DNA of 64,000 nt from Klenkia soli (GCF_900103975.1 NZ_FNIR01000004.1:248001-312000), one strand, 5' to 3'; shown: positions 19,014 to 28,684, counted from the stretch's first letter. A program made the numbers and translations. Notes: a model not told the origin generated them from the sequence alone.

Positions 19014-19040
19014 AACCCTCCGTACCCCGGGGGGTTTTTT
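19014..19040 (+). terminator. cimA attenuator terminator
   Basis: AACCCTCC pairs with GGGGGGTT (one G-U), loop GTACCCC, then a run of six T at 19035-19040, the first two of which are in the stem. It shares CCCTCCGT with the ilvB attenuator terminator. Confidence 0.75.
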
Positions 19041-19072
19041 CGTGTCCGGGCCCGAGTCCCCAGGAGAACCCC

Positions 19073-20671
19073 GTGAGCCGCACCCCCGTCAGCACCGTCG
19101 TCGAGGTCTTCGACACCACCCTGCGCGACGGCGCCCAGCGCGAGGGCATCACCTACTCGGTGGCCGACAAGCTCGCCGTCGCCCGGCTGCTGGACGACGT
19201 CGGGGTCTCCTACATCGAGGGCGGCTGGCCCGGTGCCCTGCCCAAGGACACCGAGTTCTTCGCCCGGGCGCGCACCGAGCTGCAGCTGCGGCACGCCGTC
19301 CTGGTCGCCTTCGGGGCCACCCGCAAGGCCGGTGTCGCGGTCGAGGACGACGCCCAGGTCCGCGCGCTGCTGGACTCCGGCGCGCCGGTGGTGTGCCTGG
19401 TCGCGAAGTCCGACCTGCGGCACGTGCGCGACGCGCTGCGCACCACGCCGGAGGAGAACCTGGCGATGGTGGCCGACACCGTCGCCTTCCTGGTCGGCCA
19501 CGGACGGCGCGTGTTCGTCGACTGCGAGCACTTCTTCGACGGGTACGCGGCCGACCCCGACCACGGCGTCGCCGTCCTGCGGGCCGCCTTCGGCGCCGGC
19601 GCCGAGGTCGGCGTCCTGTGCGACACCAACGGCGGCATGCTGCCCGGCGACGTCACCCGCGTGGTCACCGACGTGCGGGCCCGGGTCGACGGCCAGCTGG
19701 GCATCCACTGCCAGGACGACACGGGCTGCGCCGTCGCCAACTCCCTCGCCGCGGTCGACGCCGGCGTCACCCAGGTCCAGGGGACGGCGAACGGCTACGG
19801 CGAGCGCGCAGGCAACGCGAACACGTTCACGCTGATCGGCAACCTGGTCACGAAGATGGGGCTGCCCGTCGTCCCCGAGGGGTGCCTGGCCGAGCTGAGC
19901 CGGGTCAGCCACGCGATCGCCGAGCTGGCCAACCTCACCCCCGACGACCACCAGCCGTTCGTGGGCGCGTCGGCGTTCGCGCACAAGGCCGGCCTGCACG
20001 CCAGCGCCATCAAGGTCAGCCCCGAGCTGTACAACCACCTGGACCCGGCGCTGGTGGGCAACGACATGCGCATCCTGGTCACCGAGATGGCCGGCCGCGC
20101 CTCGATCGAGCTCAAGGGGCGCGAGCTCGGCGTCGACCTCGCCGGGCAGGGCGACGCCGTCGGCCGGGTGGTCACCGCGGTCAAGGAGCGCGAGGCGCGC
20201 GGCTGGTCCTACGAGGCCGCCGACGCCTCCTTCGAGCTGCTGCTGCGCGGCGAGCTGCCCGACGCGCCCGCGCCGCTGTTCGAGCTGGAGAGCTGGCGGA
20301 CCACCGTCGAGCACCGGGCCGACGGCCAGGTGGTCAGCGAGGCCGTGGTCAAGCTGGCGCTGCCCGACGGCCACGGCGGCACCGAGCGGGTGGTCACCGT
20401 CGGGGAGGGCAACGGCCCGGTCAACGCCCTGGACACCGCGCTGCGCTCGGCGCTGGTGGGCCGCTGGCCGCAGCTGGCCGACGTCGAGCTGGCCGACTAC
20501 AAGGTGCGCATCCTGGGCTGGACCGGAGGCACCAGCGCGACCACGCGGGTGCTGGTGGACACCGCGGACAAGACGGGGGAGTGGACGACGGTCGGGGTCC
20601 ACGAGAACGTCGTCGAGGCATCCTGGCTGGCCCTCGTCGACGCCCTCTCGTACGCCGTCACCCGGCGCTGA
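19073..20671 (+). CDS. cimA: (R)-citramalate synthase
   Basis: A 532-residue enzyme that condenses pyruvate and acetyl-CoA to citramalate, giving 2-oxobutanoate for isoleucine without threonine. The HMGL-like barrel starts with FDTTLRDGAQREGI and contains HCQDDTGCAVANSLAAVDAG and GYGERAGNANTFTLIGNL. The C-terminal 130 residues are a LeuA-type allosteric domain. DTTLRDGAQREG and the length point to the CimA branch rather than 2-isopropylmalate synthase; a homocitrate synthase is less likely. GTG 19073 follows AGGAGAA. The leader attenuator upstream carries Ile/Val/Thr codons, which fits the pathway. Confidence 0.88.
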   Translation: MSRTPVSTVVEVFDTTLRDGAQREGITYSVADKLAVARLLDDVGVSYIEGGWPGALPKDTEFFARARTELQLRHAVLVAFGATRKAGVAVEDDAQVRALLDSGAPVVCLVAKSDLRHVRDALRTTPEENLAMVADTVAFLVGHGRRVFVDCEHFFDGYAADPDHGVAVLRAAFGAGAEVGVLCDTNGGMLPGDVTRVVTDVRARVDGQLGIHCQDDTGCAVANSLAAVDAGVTQVQGTANGYGERAGNANTFTLIGNLVTKMGLPVVPEGCLAELSRVSHAIAELANLTPDDHQPFVGASAFAHKAGLHASAIKVSPELYNHLDPALVGNDMRILVTEMAGRASIELKGRELGVDLAGQGDAVGRVVTAVKEREARGWSYEAADASFELLLRGELPDAPAPLFELESWRTTVEHRADGQVVSEAVVKLALPDGHGGTERVVTVGEGNGPVNALDTALRSALVGRWPQLADVELADYKVRILGWTGGTSATTRVLVDTADKTGEWTTVGVHENVVEASWLALVDALSYAVTRR

Positions 20672-21029
20672 CGCGGGAGCGGAGCAGGCAGAACTCGTTG
20701 CCCTCCGGGTCGGCCAGCACCACCCACTCGACGTCCCCCTGGCCGACGTCCACCCTGGTGGCGCCGAGCTCCAGCAACCGCACGAGCTCGGCGTCCTGGT
20801 CCCGGTCGGTGGCGTTGAGGTCCAGGTGCAGCCGCCGACGGCCCGGCGTGGGGTCGGGCACCCGGATGAGGTCCATGACCGGGCGGGCCTCCGGCCGACC
20901 GGGTGGCCCCAGCGTGACCAGCTCGTCGTCGGCCTCGTGCACCTCCCAGCCGAGCACCTGGGACCAGAACGCGGCGAGCGCGGCGGGGTCGGAGCAGTTC
21001 ACGGCGATCGAGGTGATCCGGGCTGCCAT
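20658..21029 (-). CDS. VOC (glyoxalase-like) family protein
   Basis: A 123-residue single-domain protein of the vicinal oxygen chelate fold: two beta-alpha-beta-beta-beta units, including AAFWSQVLGWEV near the start and VVLADPEGNEFCLL near the end. The substrate is unknown. Its 3' end overlaps the end of cimA by 14 nt on the opposite strand. The upstream region is shared with the divergent FAH gene. Confidence 0.85.
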   Translation of the reverse strand: MAARITSIAVNCSDPAALAAFWSQVLGWEVHEADDELVTLGPPGRPEARPVMDLIRVPDPTPGRRRLHLDLNATDRDQDAELVRLLELGATRVDVGQGDVEWVVLADPEGNEFCLLRSRVSAG

Positions 21030-21071
21030 GACCCGATCCTGGCCGCAGCGGGTGCCGGCCCGCCAGGTCAG

Positions 21072-21077
21072 TAGCCT
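21072..21077 (+). promoter_or_regulatory. -10 hexamer, leaderless FAH-family gene
   Basis: TAGCCT lies 6 nt before the GTG at 21084, with no ribosome binding site. Confidence 0.5.
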
Positions 21078-21083
21078 CGACCC

Positions 21084-21887
21084 GTGCGCATCGTCCGTTA
21101 CGCCTCACCCACCGGCATGTCCTTCGGCGTCCTCGACGGCGACGGCCAGGTCGCCCAGATCGAGGGCCACCCGTTCGGCCAGATCAACTTCACCGGCCAG
21201 CGGCACGCCGCCGCCGACGTGCGGCTGCTCTCGCCGATCCTGCCCAGCAAGGTGGTGTGCGTCGGCAAGAACTACGCCGACCACGTCGCCGAGATGAAGA
21301 CCGGCGATGCGCCGAAGGAGCCGCTGCTGTTCCTCAAGCCCTCCACCTCGGTGATCGGCCCCGGCGACGCGATCCGCATCCCGCCGGGCAGCACCAACGT
21401 GCACCACGAGGCCGAGCTGGCCGTCGTGATCGGCGCCCGCGGCGCCCGGCACGTCACCGAGGAGCAGGCCGCGGCCAGCATCTTCGGCTACACGATCGGC
21501 AACGACGTCACCGAGCGCGACATGCAGCGCGCCGACAACCAGTGGACCCGGGCCAAGGGCTTCGACTCCTTCTGCCCGATCGGCCCGTGGATCGAGACCG
21601 ACCTGGCCGGCATCGGCAAGGACCCCGCCGACCTGGGCGTCACCTGCACCGTCGACGGCGAGCTCCGCCAGGACGGCCGCACCAGCCAGCTGCTGTTCGG
21701 CATCCCGACGCTGATCTCCTACATCTCGCAGGTCATGACCCTGCTGCCCGGCGACGTGGTGCTCACCGGCACCCCGGCCGGGGTCGGCCCGCTGCGGGCC
21801 GGTGGGTCGGTCACCTGCGCGATCGAGGGCCTGGGCGAGCTGACCAACTCGGTCACCGGCGCCGACACCACCTCCACCGCGTCGTGA
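21084..21887 (+). CDS. fumarylacetoacetate hydrolase family protein
   Basis: A 267-residue FAH-fold enzyme. The metal-binding acidic residues are visible in [11 protein letters not shown] and NDVTERDMQ, with CVGKNYADH before them and [10 protein letters not shown] near the end. The family includes hydrolases, isomerases and decarboxylases of 2-oxo acids, so the substrate is open. In mycobacteria a homologue also lies next to gltX. Its TGA overlaps the gltX GTG. Confidence 0.92.
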   Translation: MRIVRYASPTGMSFGVLDGDGQVAQIEGHPFGQINFTGQRHAAADVRLLSPILPSKVVCVGKNYADHVAEMKTGDAPKEPLLFLKPSTSVIGPGDAIRIPPGSTNVHHEAELAVVIGARGARHVTEEQAAASIFGYTIGNDVTERDMQRADNQWTRAKGFDSFCPIGPWIETDLAGIGKDPADLGVTCTVDGELRQDGRTSQLLFGIPTLISYISQVMTLLPGDVVLTGTPAGVGPLRAGGSVTCAIEGLGELTNSVTGADTTSTAS

Positions 21888-23386
21888 CCGCCCCCACCGC
21901 CAGCCCGGTGACGACGCCGGTCCGCACCCGGTTCTGCCCCTCGCCGACCGGCACGGTGCACGTCGGGGTGATGCGGGCCGCCCTGTTCAACTGGGCCTAC
22001 GCCAAGCACACGGGCGGGCAGTTCGTCTTCCGCATCGAGGACACCGACGCCGCGCGCAACACCGAGGAGTCCTACCGGCACCTGCTCGACAGCCTCCGCT
22101 GGCTGGGCCTGGAGTGGGACGAGGGGCCCGAGGTCGGCGGCCCCCACGGGCCCTACCGGCAGTCCGAGCGCGGGGAGATCTACGCCGACGTCCTGGCGAA
22201 GCTGGTCGAGGGCGGGCACGCCTACGAGTCCTTCTCCACGCCCGAGGAGGTCACCGCCCGCAGGGTGGCCGCCGGGCAGGACCCCAAGCAGGGCTACGAC
22301 GGCGCCGACCGCGAGACCACCGAGGCGCAGAAGGCCACCTTCCGCGCCGAGGGGCGCCAGCCGGTGCTCCGCCTGCGCATGCCCGACCACGACCTGTCCT
22401 GGACCGACCTCGTCCGCGGCGAGGTCGTCTTCGCCGCCGGCGCCGTCCCCGACTTCGTGCTCGCGCGGGCCGGCGGCCAGCCGCTGTACCCGCTGGTGAA
22501 CCCGGTCGACGACGCCCTCATGGGCATCACCGACGTGCTCCGCGGCGAGGACCTGCTCTCCTCCACCCCCCGCCAGCTGGCGCTCTACGCGGCGCTCACC
22601 GACGTCGGGGTCGCCACCGGCGCACCCCGGTTCGGGCACCTGCCCCTGGTGATGGGCGAGGGCAACAAGAAGCTGTCCAAGCGCGACCCCACGTCGAACC
22701 TGGACCTCTACCGCGAGCGCGGCTTCCTGCCCGAGGGGCTGGTGAACTACCTGGCCCTGCTGGGCTGGGCGATCGCCGAGGACCGCGACGTGTTCTCCCC
22801 GGCCGAGCTGGTCGAGGCATTCGAGGTCACCCGGGTCAGCCCCAACGCCGCGCGCTTCGACCTGAAGAAGGCCGAGGCGATCAACGCCACGCACCTGCGG
22901 GCGCTGCCGGTGGCCGAGTTCGTCACCCGGGTCACCCCGTACCTGGCCGACGCGGGGCTCGTCGACGCCACCCCGTCGGCGGACCAGCAGCGGGTGCTCG
23001 ACGCCGTGGCGCCGCTGGCGCAGGAGCGGATGGTCGTCCTGTCGGAGGCCGTCGGCCTGCTCGGGTTCCTGTTCCGCGACGAGGTCGAGTTCGACGAGGC
23101 CGCGGTGGCCAAGCAGCTCACCGGGCCCGACGCCGTCGAGGTCCTCGACGCCGCCGCCGCCGCGCTCACCGGACTGTCCGAGTGGACCACCCCCGCGCTC
23201 GAGGCGGCGCTCAAGCAGGCGTTGGTCGAGGAGCTCGGCCGCAAGCCGCGGCAGGCCTTCGGGCCGGTCCGGGTGGCGATCAGCGGCCGCACGGTCAGCC
23301 CGCCGCTCTACGAGTCGATGGAGCTGCTGGGCCGCGACGTCACGCTCCGCCGGCTGGCGGCGGCCCGGGAGGTCGCGGGGGCGTGA
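21884..23386 (+). CDS. gltX: glutamyl-tRNA synthetase
   Basis: A 500-residue class I synthetase. The HIGH-type motif is [10 protein letters not shown] near the start and the KMSKS-type motif is KKLSKRD in the middle. The C-terminal anticodon-binding domain is present. In actinobacteria this enzyme usually charges both tRNA-Glu and tRNA-Gln, the latter corrected by GatCAB. Both tRNA genes lie just downstream. GTG 21884 overlaps the previous stop, so it is in an operon with the FAH gene and the CPBP gene. Confidence 0.97.
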   Translation: MTAPTASPVTTPVRTRFCPSPTGTVHVGVMRAALFNWAYAKHTGGQFVFRIEDTDAARNTEESYRHLLDSLRWLGLEWDEGPEVGGPHGPYRQSERGEIYADVLAKLVEGGHAYESFSTPEEVTARRVAAGQDPKQGYDGADRETTEAQKATFRAEGRQPVLRLRMPDHDLSWTDLVRGEVVFAAGAVPDFVLARAGGQPLYPLVNPVDDALMGITDVLRGEDLLSSTPRQLALYAALTDVGVATGAPRFGHLPLVMGEGNKKLSKRDPTSNLDLYRERGFLPEGLVNYLALLGWAIAEDRDVFSPAELVEAFEVTRVSPNAARFDLKKAEAINATHLRALPVAEFVTRVTPYLADAGLVDATPSADQQRVLDAVAPLAQERMVVLSEAVGLLGFLFRDEVEFDEAAVAKQLTGPDAVEVLDAAAAALTGLSEWTTPALEAALKQALVEELGRKPRQAFGPVRVAISGRTVSPPLYESMELLGRDVTLRRLAAAREVAGA

Positions 23387-24594
23387 GGGATCCGGGGTGG
23401 TCGTACACGGGTCCGCCGGCCACCGGTCCCTGGGGCGCCGAGCCCCAGGTGCCGCGGTCGTGGGTACCCGTCCCGGCCCCGCCGGTTCGGCCGGCCCAGC
23501 GGGCCCCGCAGCCGTCGTCGCCGGTGCGGGGCCGGCCGGTCACCCCACCGGGGCTGCCGCCGTTCGACACCCCGCAGCCCTACGCCCGGCTGATGCGCGC
23601 CCGCGACTGGGCGTGGTGGCGGCCGCTGCTGGGCCTGCTGATGTTCGTCGTGCTGTACGCGGTGGCGTCGGTCGTGGTCGTGGTCGCGGCGCTGCTGACC
23701 GGCCTGGTGCCGGTGGCCGACCTGCTGGAGCTCACCGACCCCGGCGTGCTGCTGCTGACCAACCTGTCCCTCGTCGTGGCCATCCCGATCGTCTGGGCCG
23801 CGTGGGCCGTCGCGCACGGGTCCGGCCGCGGCTGGTCCTCCTCGGTCACGAAGGCGCTGCGCCGGCGACTGCTGCTGCCCTTCACGTGGCGGGCGCTGGC
23901 CACCATCGGGGTGGGCGCGGCCGTGACGATCGGCCTCACGCTGCTGGAGCCCGGGACGACGACCACCGGGCCGGTCCCCGGCTACGGGTGGCTGCTCGTC
24001 GTCGTGCTGCTGACCACACCGCTGCAGTCGGCCGCCGAGGAGTACGTGTTCCGCGGCTACCTGAGCCAGACGATCGCCGCGTGGTGCCGCACCGAGCGCA
24101 CCGGCGCGGTGGTGGCCGCCGTCCTCACCGCGGCGCTGTTCTCCGCGGCCCATGCCCCACCCGACGTCCTGACCTTCGCGGACAGGTTCGTCTTCGGGCT
24201 GGCCGCCTCGTGGGTCACCCGGCTCACCGGTGGGCTGGAGGCCGCGATCGTGCTGCACGCGGTGAACAACGTGGTGGTCTTCGTGCTCGCCGGCGCGGTG
24301 GGTGGGGGAGTGACCACCGCGATGCCGCCGGTCGGGGTCTTCCTGCTCGTGGTGCTGCTCGACGTGGTGTTCATGGGCGCCTACGTGGCCCTGGTCGCCG
24401 CGGCGCGGCGCACGCTGGCCCCCGAGCTGGTCAGCCCCGCGGTGGACCTCCGCGGCGCAGCCGGTGCGGACCGGCAGCCGGGCCAGCCGGGGTGGCAGCC
24501 GACCTGGGTTCCGGCCCCGCCGCTCCCGCCGCCGGGCCCGTCCGCGACGGTGCCCGAGCCCGACGCGCGGTGGTCCCGGCAGGGGGGTGCGTGA
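23383..24594 (+). CDS. CPBP-family intramembrane metalloprotease
   Basis: A 403-residue multi-pass membrane protein. A Pro-rich N-terminal region of about 70 residues is followed by about eight hydrophobic segments. The CPBP (CAAX protease/bacteriocin-processing) motifs are present: EE at 219-220 with R224 in EEYVFRG, FSAAHAP, and HAVNN. The C-terminal tail is Pro/Gly-rich and probably cytosolic. The substrate is unknown. Its GTG overlaps the gltX stop (GTGA), implying coupled translation. Confidence 0.9.
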   Translation: MRDPGWSYTGPPATGPWGAEPQVPRSWVPVPAPPVRPAQRAPQPSSPVRGRPVTPPGLPPFDTPQPYARLMRARDWAWWRPLLGLLMFVVLYAVASVVVVVAALLTGLVPVADLLELTDPGVLLLTNLSLVVAIPIVWAAWAVAHGSGRGWSSSVTKALRRRLLLPFTWRALATIGVGAAVTIGLTLLEPGTTTTGPVPGYGWLLVVVLLTTPLQSAAEEYVFRGYLSQTIAAWCRTERTGAVVAAVLTAALFSAAHAPPDVLTFADRFVFGLAASWVTRLTGGLEAAIVLHAVNNVVVFVLAGAVGGGVTTAMPPVGVFLLVVLLDVVFMGAYVALVAAARRTLAPELVSPAVDLRGAAGADRQPGQPGWQPTWVPAPPLPPPGPSATVPEPDARWSRQGGA

Positions 24595-24659
24595 AGGCCC
24601 GTGACCCATCGGGTACTGTCTTCGACGGCGCCGCAAGGCGCGCACAACAGCACAGCCCA

Positions 24660-24731
24660 TGGGGTATGGGGTAATTGGCAGCCCGACGGTTTCTGGTTCC
24701 GTTAGTCTAGGTTCGAGTCCTGGTACCCCAG
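24660..24731 (+). tRNA. tRNA-Gln (CTG)
   Basis: A 72-nt cloverleaf. The acceptor TGGGGTA pairs with TACCCCA, the anticodon loop carries CTG, and the T arm contains GGTTCGAGTCC. The discriminator is G; CCA is not encoded. It lies 65 nt after the CPBP gene. Confidence 0.95.
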
Positions 24732-24776
24732 CGAGGAACGCTCCATCTCCTCAGGTAACATCTGCAGCACTGTTCT

Positions 24777-24849
24777 GGCCCCGTCGTCTAGCGGCCCAGG
24801 ACGCCGCCCTCTCACGGCGGTAGCGAGGGTTCGAATCCCTTCGGGGCTA
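24777..24849 (+). tRNA. tRNA-Glu (CTC)
   Basis: A 73-nt cloverleaf with anticodon CTC in CCCTCTCAC and T arm GGTTCGAATCC. The acceptor GGCCCCG pairs with CGGGGCT, so the first pair is a G-U wobble rather than Watson-Crick. Discriminator A; CCA not encoded. Confidence 0.95.
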
Positions 24850-24855
24850 CACCAT

Positions 24856-24889
24856 CGAGACCCCCGGCCCACCAGGGCCGGGGGTCTCG
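24856..24889 (+). terminator. terminator after tRNA pair
   Basis: A perfect 15-bp stem (CGAGACCCCCGGCCC and its complement) with an ACCA loop, 6 nt after tRNA-Glu. No T tract. Confidence 0.75.
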
Positions 24890-24915
24890 TCGTTCCTGCT
24901 CCGGGAGGGGTTGCC

Positions 24916-26550
24916 GTGGACGTCGCCGAGGCGGTCGGGCGCGCACTGGTCGCCGAGGGCGTGCGGCAGGTCTTCGGCCTCGTCGGGTCCGGCAACTTCC
25001 ACCTGACCAACGCCGTCGTGGCCGCCGGGGCCACCTTCACCGCCGCCCGGCACGAGGCCGGCGCGACCACCATGGCCGACGCCTGGGCCCGCACGACCGA
25101 CGAGGTCGGCGTGGTCACCGTCCACCAGGGCTGCGGGTTCACCAACACCCTGACCGGGCTCGCCGAGGCCGCCAAGAGCCGCACGCCCCTGCTGGTGCTG
25201 GCCGCCGCGGTCACCGACCCGACCTCGAACTTCGCCGTCGACCAGCCGGCGCTGGCCAGCGCGGTGGGGGCGCTCCCGCGCACGGTCACCTCGCCCGCGA
25301 CGGCGGTCGGGGAGGCGGTGGCCGCCTACCGGCTGGCCCGCGACGAGCGCCGGGCAGTGGTGCTCGACCTGCCGCTGGGCGTCCAGGCGGCCCCCGCCCC
25401 GGCCGACCCGGTGCTGCCCGCGCCGGTGCCGGTCGTGGTGGTGCAGCCCGGGGACGCCGACGTGCAGGCGCTGGTCGCCGCCGTCCGCACCGCTCGCCGT
25501 CCGGTGTTCGTCGCCGGCCGGGGTTCGCGCTCGGCCGCCGCCCGCGATGCCCTGCGCGGGCTCGCGGAGCGGTGCGGTGCACTGCTGGCCACCAGCGCGG
25601 TCGCGCGCGGGCTGTTCGCGGGCGATCCCTGGTCGCTGGACGTCTCCGGCGGGTTCGCGACCGACCTCGCCGCCGAGCTGATCGGCGACGCCGACCTCGT
25701 CGTCGGCTGGGGCTGCGCGCTCAACGGCTGGACCACCCGGCACGGCCGGTTGCTGCACCCCGACGCCGTCCTCGCGCAGGTCGACGTCGACGCCTCGGCC
25801 CTGGGTCGGCACCGGCCGGTGGACGTCGCGGTGGTGGGCGACGTCGCCGTGACCGCCACCGCCGTCGCGGCCGCGTGGGGCGCCCCTCGCGCGGGGTGGC
25901 GGGTCGGGCCCGTCGGGGCGCGGATCGCCGCCGAGGGCCGCTGGACCGACGCCCCGGTCCAGGACACCTCCACGGGCGACCGGGTCGACCCAAGGGTGCT
26001 CAGCGGCGCCCTGGACGCCCTGCTGCCCGCCGAGCGGGTCGTGGGCGTGGACTCCGGCAACTTCATGGGCTACCCGTCGATGTACCTCGCGGTGCCCGAC
26101 GAACGCGGGTTCTGCTTCACCCAGGCCTTCCAGTCCGTGGGCCTCGGGTTGGCCACCACGATCGGCGCCGCGCTCGCCCAACTCCACCGGCTGCCCGTGG
26201 CCGCGCTGGGCGACGGCGGGGCGCTGATGGGGGCCAGCGAGCTGGAGACCGTCGTCCGGCTGGGCCTGCCGATGCTGGTGGTCGTCTACGACGCCGCCGC
26301 CTACGGGGCCGAGGTGCACCACTTCGGGCCGGACGGCCACGACGTCGGCATCGCCCGCTTCCCCGACACCGACCTGGCCGCCCTGGCCCGGGGGCTGGGT
26401 TACGAGGCCGCCACGGTGCGCACCGTCGCCGACCTCGCGCCGGTGGCCGACTGGGTGGCCGGTCCCCGCACGCGGCCGTTCCTGGTCGACGCGAAGGTCG
26501 TGGACACCGAGCCGTCCTGGTGGCTCGAGGAGGCGTTCCGCGCCCACTGA
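24916..26550 (+). CDS. thiamine pyrophosphate-dependent enzyme (acetolactate synthase/decarboxylase-like)
   Basis: A 544-residue member of the large TPP-binding superfamily. It has the three usual domains: a Pyr domain with the activating Glu at about 47 (RHEAGATTMADA), a central domain, and a PP domain with GDGGALMG. It is clearly different from IlvB at 7467: shorter, and lacking the FAD-site signatures of ALS. Candidate activities are 2-oxoacid decarboxylases or lyases; I cannot choose. GGAGGGG precedes GTG 24916. It heads a possible three-gene catabolic set with the monooxygenase and SDR that follow. Confidence 0.85.
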   Translation: MDVAEAVGRALVAEGVRQVFGLVGSGNFHLTNAVVAAGATFTAARHEAGATTMADAWARTTDEVGVVTVHQGCGFTNTLTGLAEAAKSRTPLLVLAAAVTDPTSNFAVDQPALASAVGALPRTVTSPATAVGEAVAAYRLARDERRAVVLDLPLGVQAAPAPADPVLPAPVPVVVVQPGDADVQALVAAVRTARRPVFVAGRGSRSAAARDALRGLAERCGALLATSAVARGLFAGDPWSLDVSGGFATDLAAELIGDADLVVGWGCALNGWTTRHGRLLHPDAVLAQVDVDASALGRHRPVDVAVVGDVAVTATAVAAAWGAPRAGWRVGPVGARIAAEGRWTDAPVQDTSTGDRVDPRVLSGALDALLPAERVVGVDSGNFMGYPSMYLAVPDERGFCFTQAFQSVGLGLATTIGAALAQLHRLPVAALGDGGALMGASELETVVRLGLPMLVVVYDAAAYGAEVHHFGPDGHDVGIARFPDTDLAALARGLGYEAATVRTVADLAPVADWVAGPRTRPFLVDAKVVDTEPSWWLEEAFRAH

Positions 26551-26620
26551 GGGCCGTCGTTGACGGCCGGTGCGGGGTGCTGTGTGATCGGGGTCTCACC
26601 CCTCGGCGCGGAGGCACCCC

Positions 26621-27799
26621 ATGAGCAGGCTCCGGTTCGGCATCTTCCTGGCCCCGTTCCACCCGGCGGGGGAGAACCCCACGACCGCGCTGCAGCGCGA
26701 CCTGGAGCTGGTCGCCCACCTGGACCGGCTGGACTACGACGAGGCCTGGATCGGTGAGCACCACTCCGCCGGCAGCGAGATCATCGCGTCGCCGGAGATC
26801 TTCATCGCCGCCGCGGCGGAGCGCACCAGGCGCATCAAGCTGGGCACCGGGGTGACCTCGATCAGCTACCACAACCCGCTCTGGGTGGCCGAGCGCATGG
26901 TGCTGCTGGACCACCTGACCCGGGGTCGGGTCATGCTGGGCTGCGGACCCGGTTCGCTGCCGACCGACTCCATGATGCTGGGCCTGGACCCCACGCAGAC
27001 CCGGGAGCTGCTGGCCGAGAACCTCGACATCATCATGCGGCTGCTGCACGGCGAGACGGTCACCGCCACCACCCGCACGCACACCCTGGTCGACGCCCGG
27101 CTGCACCTGCGCCCCTACAGCGAGCCGCTGTTCGACATGGTCGTGGCGGCGGTGGCCTCGCCCACCGGCCCCAAGCAGGCCGGCACCCACGGCATCGGGC
27201 TGCTGTCCATCGGCGCGACGCTCACGGCCGACGGGTTCGACGCCCTTGCCCACCACTGGGGGGTCCTCGAGGAACGGGCCCAGGTGAGCGGGAAGACCGT
27301 GTCGCGGTCGGACTGGCGGCTGGTCGGGCTCATGCACGTCGCCGAGACCCGCGAGCAGGCCTACGCCGACGTCCAGTTCGGCATCGAGCAGTGGTTCCGG
27401 TACTTCCAGCAGACGGCGGCGTTCCCGCAGATGGCGGTCGAGGGCGGCGACGTCAAGGAGATGATCGACTTCATCAACGACGCCGGCATCGGCGCCATCG
27501 GCACGGTCGAGGACGCCCGCGCCCAAGTGCAGAAGCTCTGGGACCAGTCCGGCGGCTTCGGCGCCATGCTGCTGCTGGCCCACGAGTGGGCCAACCCCGA
27601 GGCGACCCGGCGTTCCTACGAGCTCATCGCCCAGCACGTCTTCCCGCACTTCCAGGGTGGGCAGGTCACCCACGCCCAGGCCACCCTGTCGGCGAAGGAG
27701 GCCGCCGCGGCCAAGCGCGAGGGCTACGCCGCCGCCCAGCTCCAGGCGGTGGCCACGATGACCGAGCGGTACGCCGCCGAGGTCGCGGCGAAGGGCTGA
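26621..27799 (+). CDS. luciferase-like (LLM class) flavin-dependent monooxygenase
   Basis: A 392-residue TIM-barrel oxidoreductase of the bacterial luciferase family. Typical segments are FGIFLAPFHP, DEAWIGEHHSAG, RIKLGTGVTSISYHNPLWVAERM and DHLTRGRVMLGCGPG. Proteins of this shape include limonene and alkane monooxygenases; they use FMN (or rarely F420) and O2. The ATG at 26621 has GCGGAGG upstream. It lies between the TPP enzyme and the SDR gene in the same direction. Confidence 0.88.
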   Translation: MSRLRFGIFLAPFHPAGENPTTALQRDLELVAHLDRLDYDEAWIGEHHSAGSEIIASPEIFIAAAAERTRRIKLGTGVTSISYHNPLWVAERMVLLDHLTRGRVMLGCGPGSLPTDSMMLGLDPTQTRELLAENLDIIMRLLHGETVTATTRTHTLVDARLHLRPYSEPLFDMVVAAVASPTGPKQAGTHGIGLLSIGATLTADGFDALAHHWGVLEERAQVSGKTVSRSDWRLVGLMHVAETREQAYADVQFGIEQWFRYFQQTAAFPQMAVEGGDVKEMIDFINDAGIGAIGTVEDARAQVQKLWDQSGGFGAMLLLAHEWANPEATRRSYELIAQHVFPHFQGGQVTHAQATLSAKEAAAAKREGYAAAQLQAVATMTERYAAEVAAKG

Positions 27800-27892
27800 C
27801 CCGGCGGCGCCGGGGAAGGGTTGAGCCCCCCGCCGGGCGGGGACAAGGGGTTCCGGACGCGCCCGGCCCGGGTGCACGACGGACGGAGACCC

Positions 27893-28684
27893 ATGGACCT
27901 CGGCATCAGCGGACGCACCGCCCTCGTCACCGGAGCGGACTCCGGCATCGGCAAGGAGACCGCTCGCATCCTGGCCGCCGAGGGGGTGCGCGTGGTGATC
28001 ACCGACGTGGACGCCGAGGCGCTGGCCGCCGCGGCCGCCGAGCTGGGCAAAGGCGTCACCGCGGTGGCCGCCGACCTGACCGACGCCGCGGACGTCGCCC
28101 GGTTGCAGCGCGAGGTGGTCGCGGCCATCGGCGACCCGCAGATCCTGGTCAACGCCGCCGGGATCACCGGCGCACAGGGCCTGTTCCACGAGATCGACGA
28201 GGAGGGCTGGCGCTCGACGCTGGAGATCGACTTCTTCGCCGTCGTCCGGGTGGTGCGGGCCTTCGTCGACGGCATGCGCTCGGCCGGCTGGGGCCGGATC
28301 GTCCTGCTGGCCAGCGAGGACGCCGTCCAGCCCTACGTCGACGAGCTGCCCTACTGCGCCGCCAAGGCCGCCGTTCTCAGCCTGACCAAGGGCCTGTCCA
28401 AGAGCTACGGCTCCGAGGGCGTGCTGGTCAACGCGGTGTCGCCGGCCTTCATCGAGAGCCCGATGACCGACGCGATGATGGAGAAGCGGGCCGACGAGAA
28501 CGGCACCTCCTTCGACGAGGCCGTGGAGTCCTTCCTCGAGGAGGAGCGGCCCGGCATGGAGCTGGGCCGTCGCGGCCAGGTCGAGGAGGTCGCGAGCGTG
28601 ATCGCCTTCCTGTGCTCCGAGCGGGCCAGCTTCGTCAACGGCAGCAACTACCGGGTCGACGCCGGCAGCGTGGCCACGATCTGA
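27893..28684 (+). CDS. short-chain dehydrogenase/reductase
   Basis: A 263-residue SDR. The cofactor motif TGADSGIGKE is at the start and the catalytic Ser...Tyr-x-x-x-Lys is seen as LLASED and YCAAKAA. An acidic residue after the second strand (DVDAEALA) suggests NAD preference. ATG 27893 has CGGACGGAGA upstream and gives the standard SDR N-terminus; the longer open frame is not needed. The substrate is unknown; probably the same pathway as the two genes before it. Confidence 0.88.
   Translation: MDLGISGRTALVTGADSGIGKETARILAAEGVRVVITDVDAEALAAAAAELGKGVTAVAADLTDAADVARLQREVVAAIGDPQILVNAAGITGAQGLFHEIDEEGWRSTLEIDFFAVVRVVRAFVDGMRSAGWGRIVLLASEDAVQPYVDELPYCAAKAAVLSLTKGLSKSYGSEGVLVNAVSPAFIESPMTDAMMEKRADENGTSFDEAVESFLEEERPGMELGRRGQVEEVASVIAFLCSERASFVNGSNYRVDAGSVATI

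Noticed and set aside
24702-25289. Minus-strand frame covering the two tRNA genes
   Set aside because: Its start region is antisense tRNA sequence, a well-known source of false gene calls; the tRNAs fold well.
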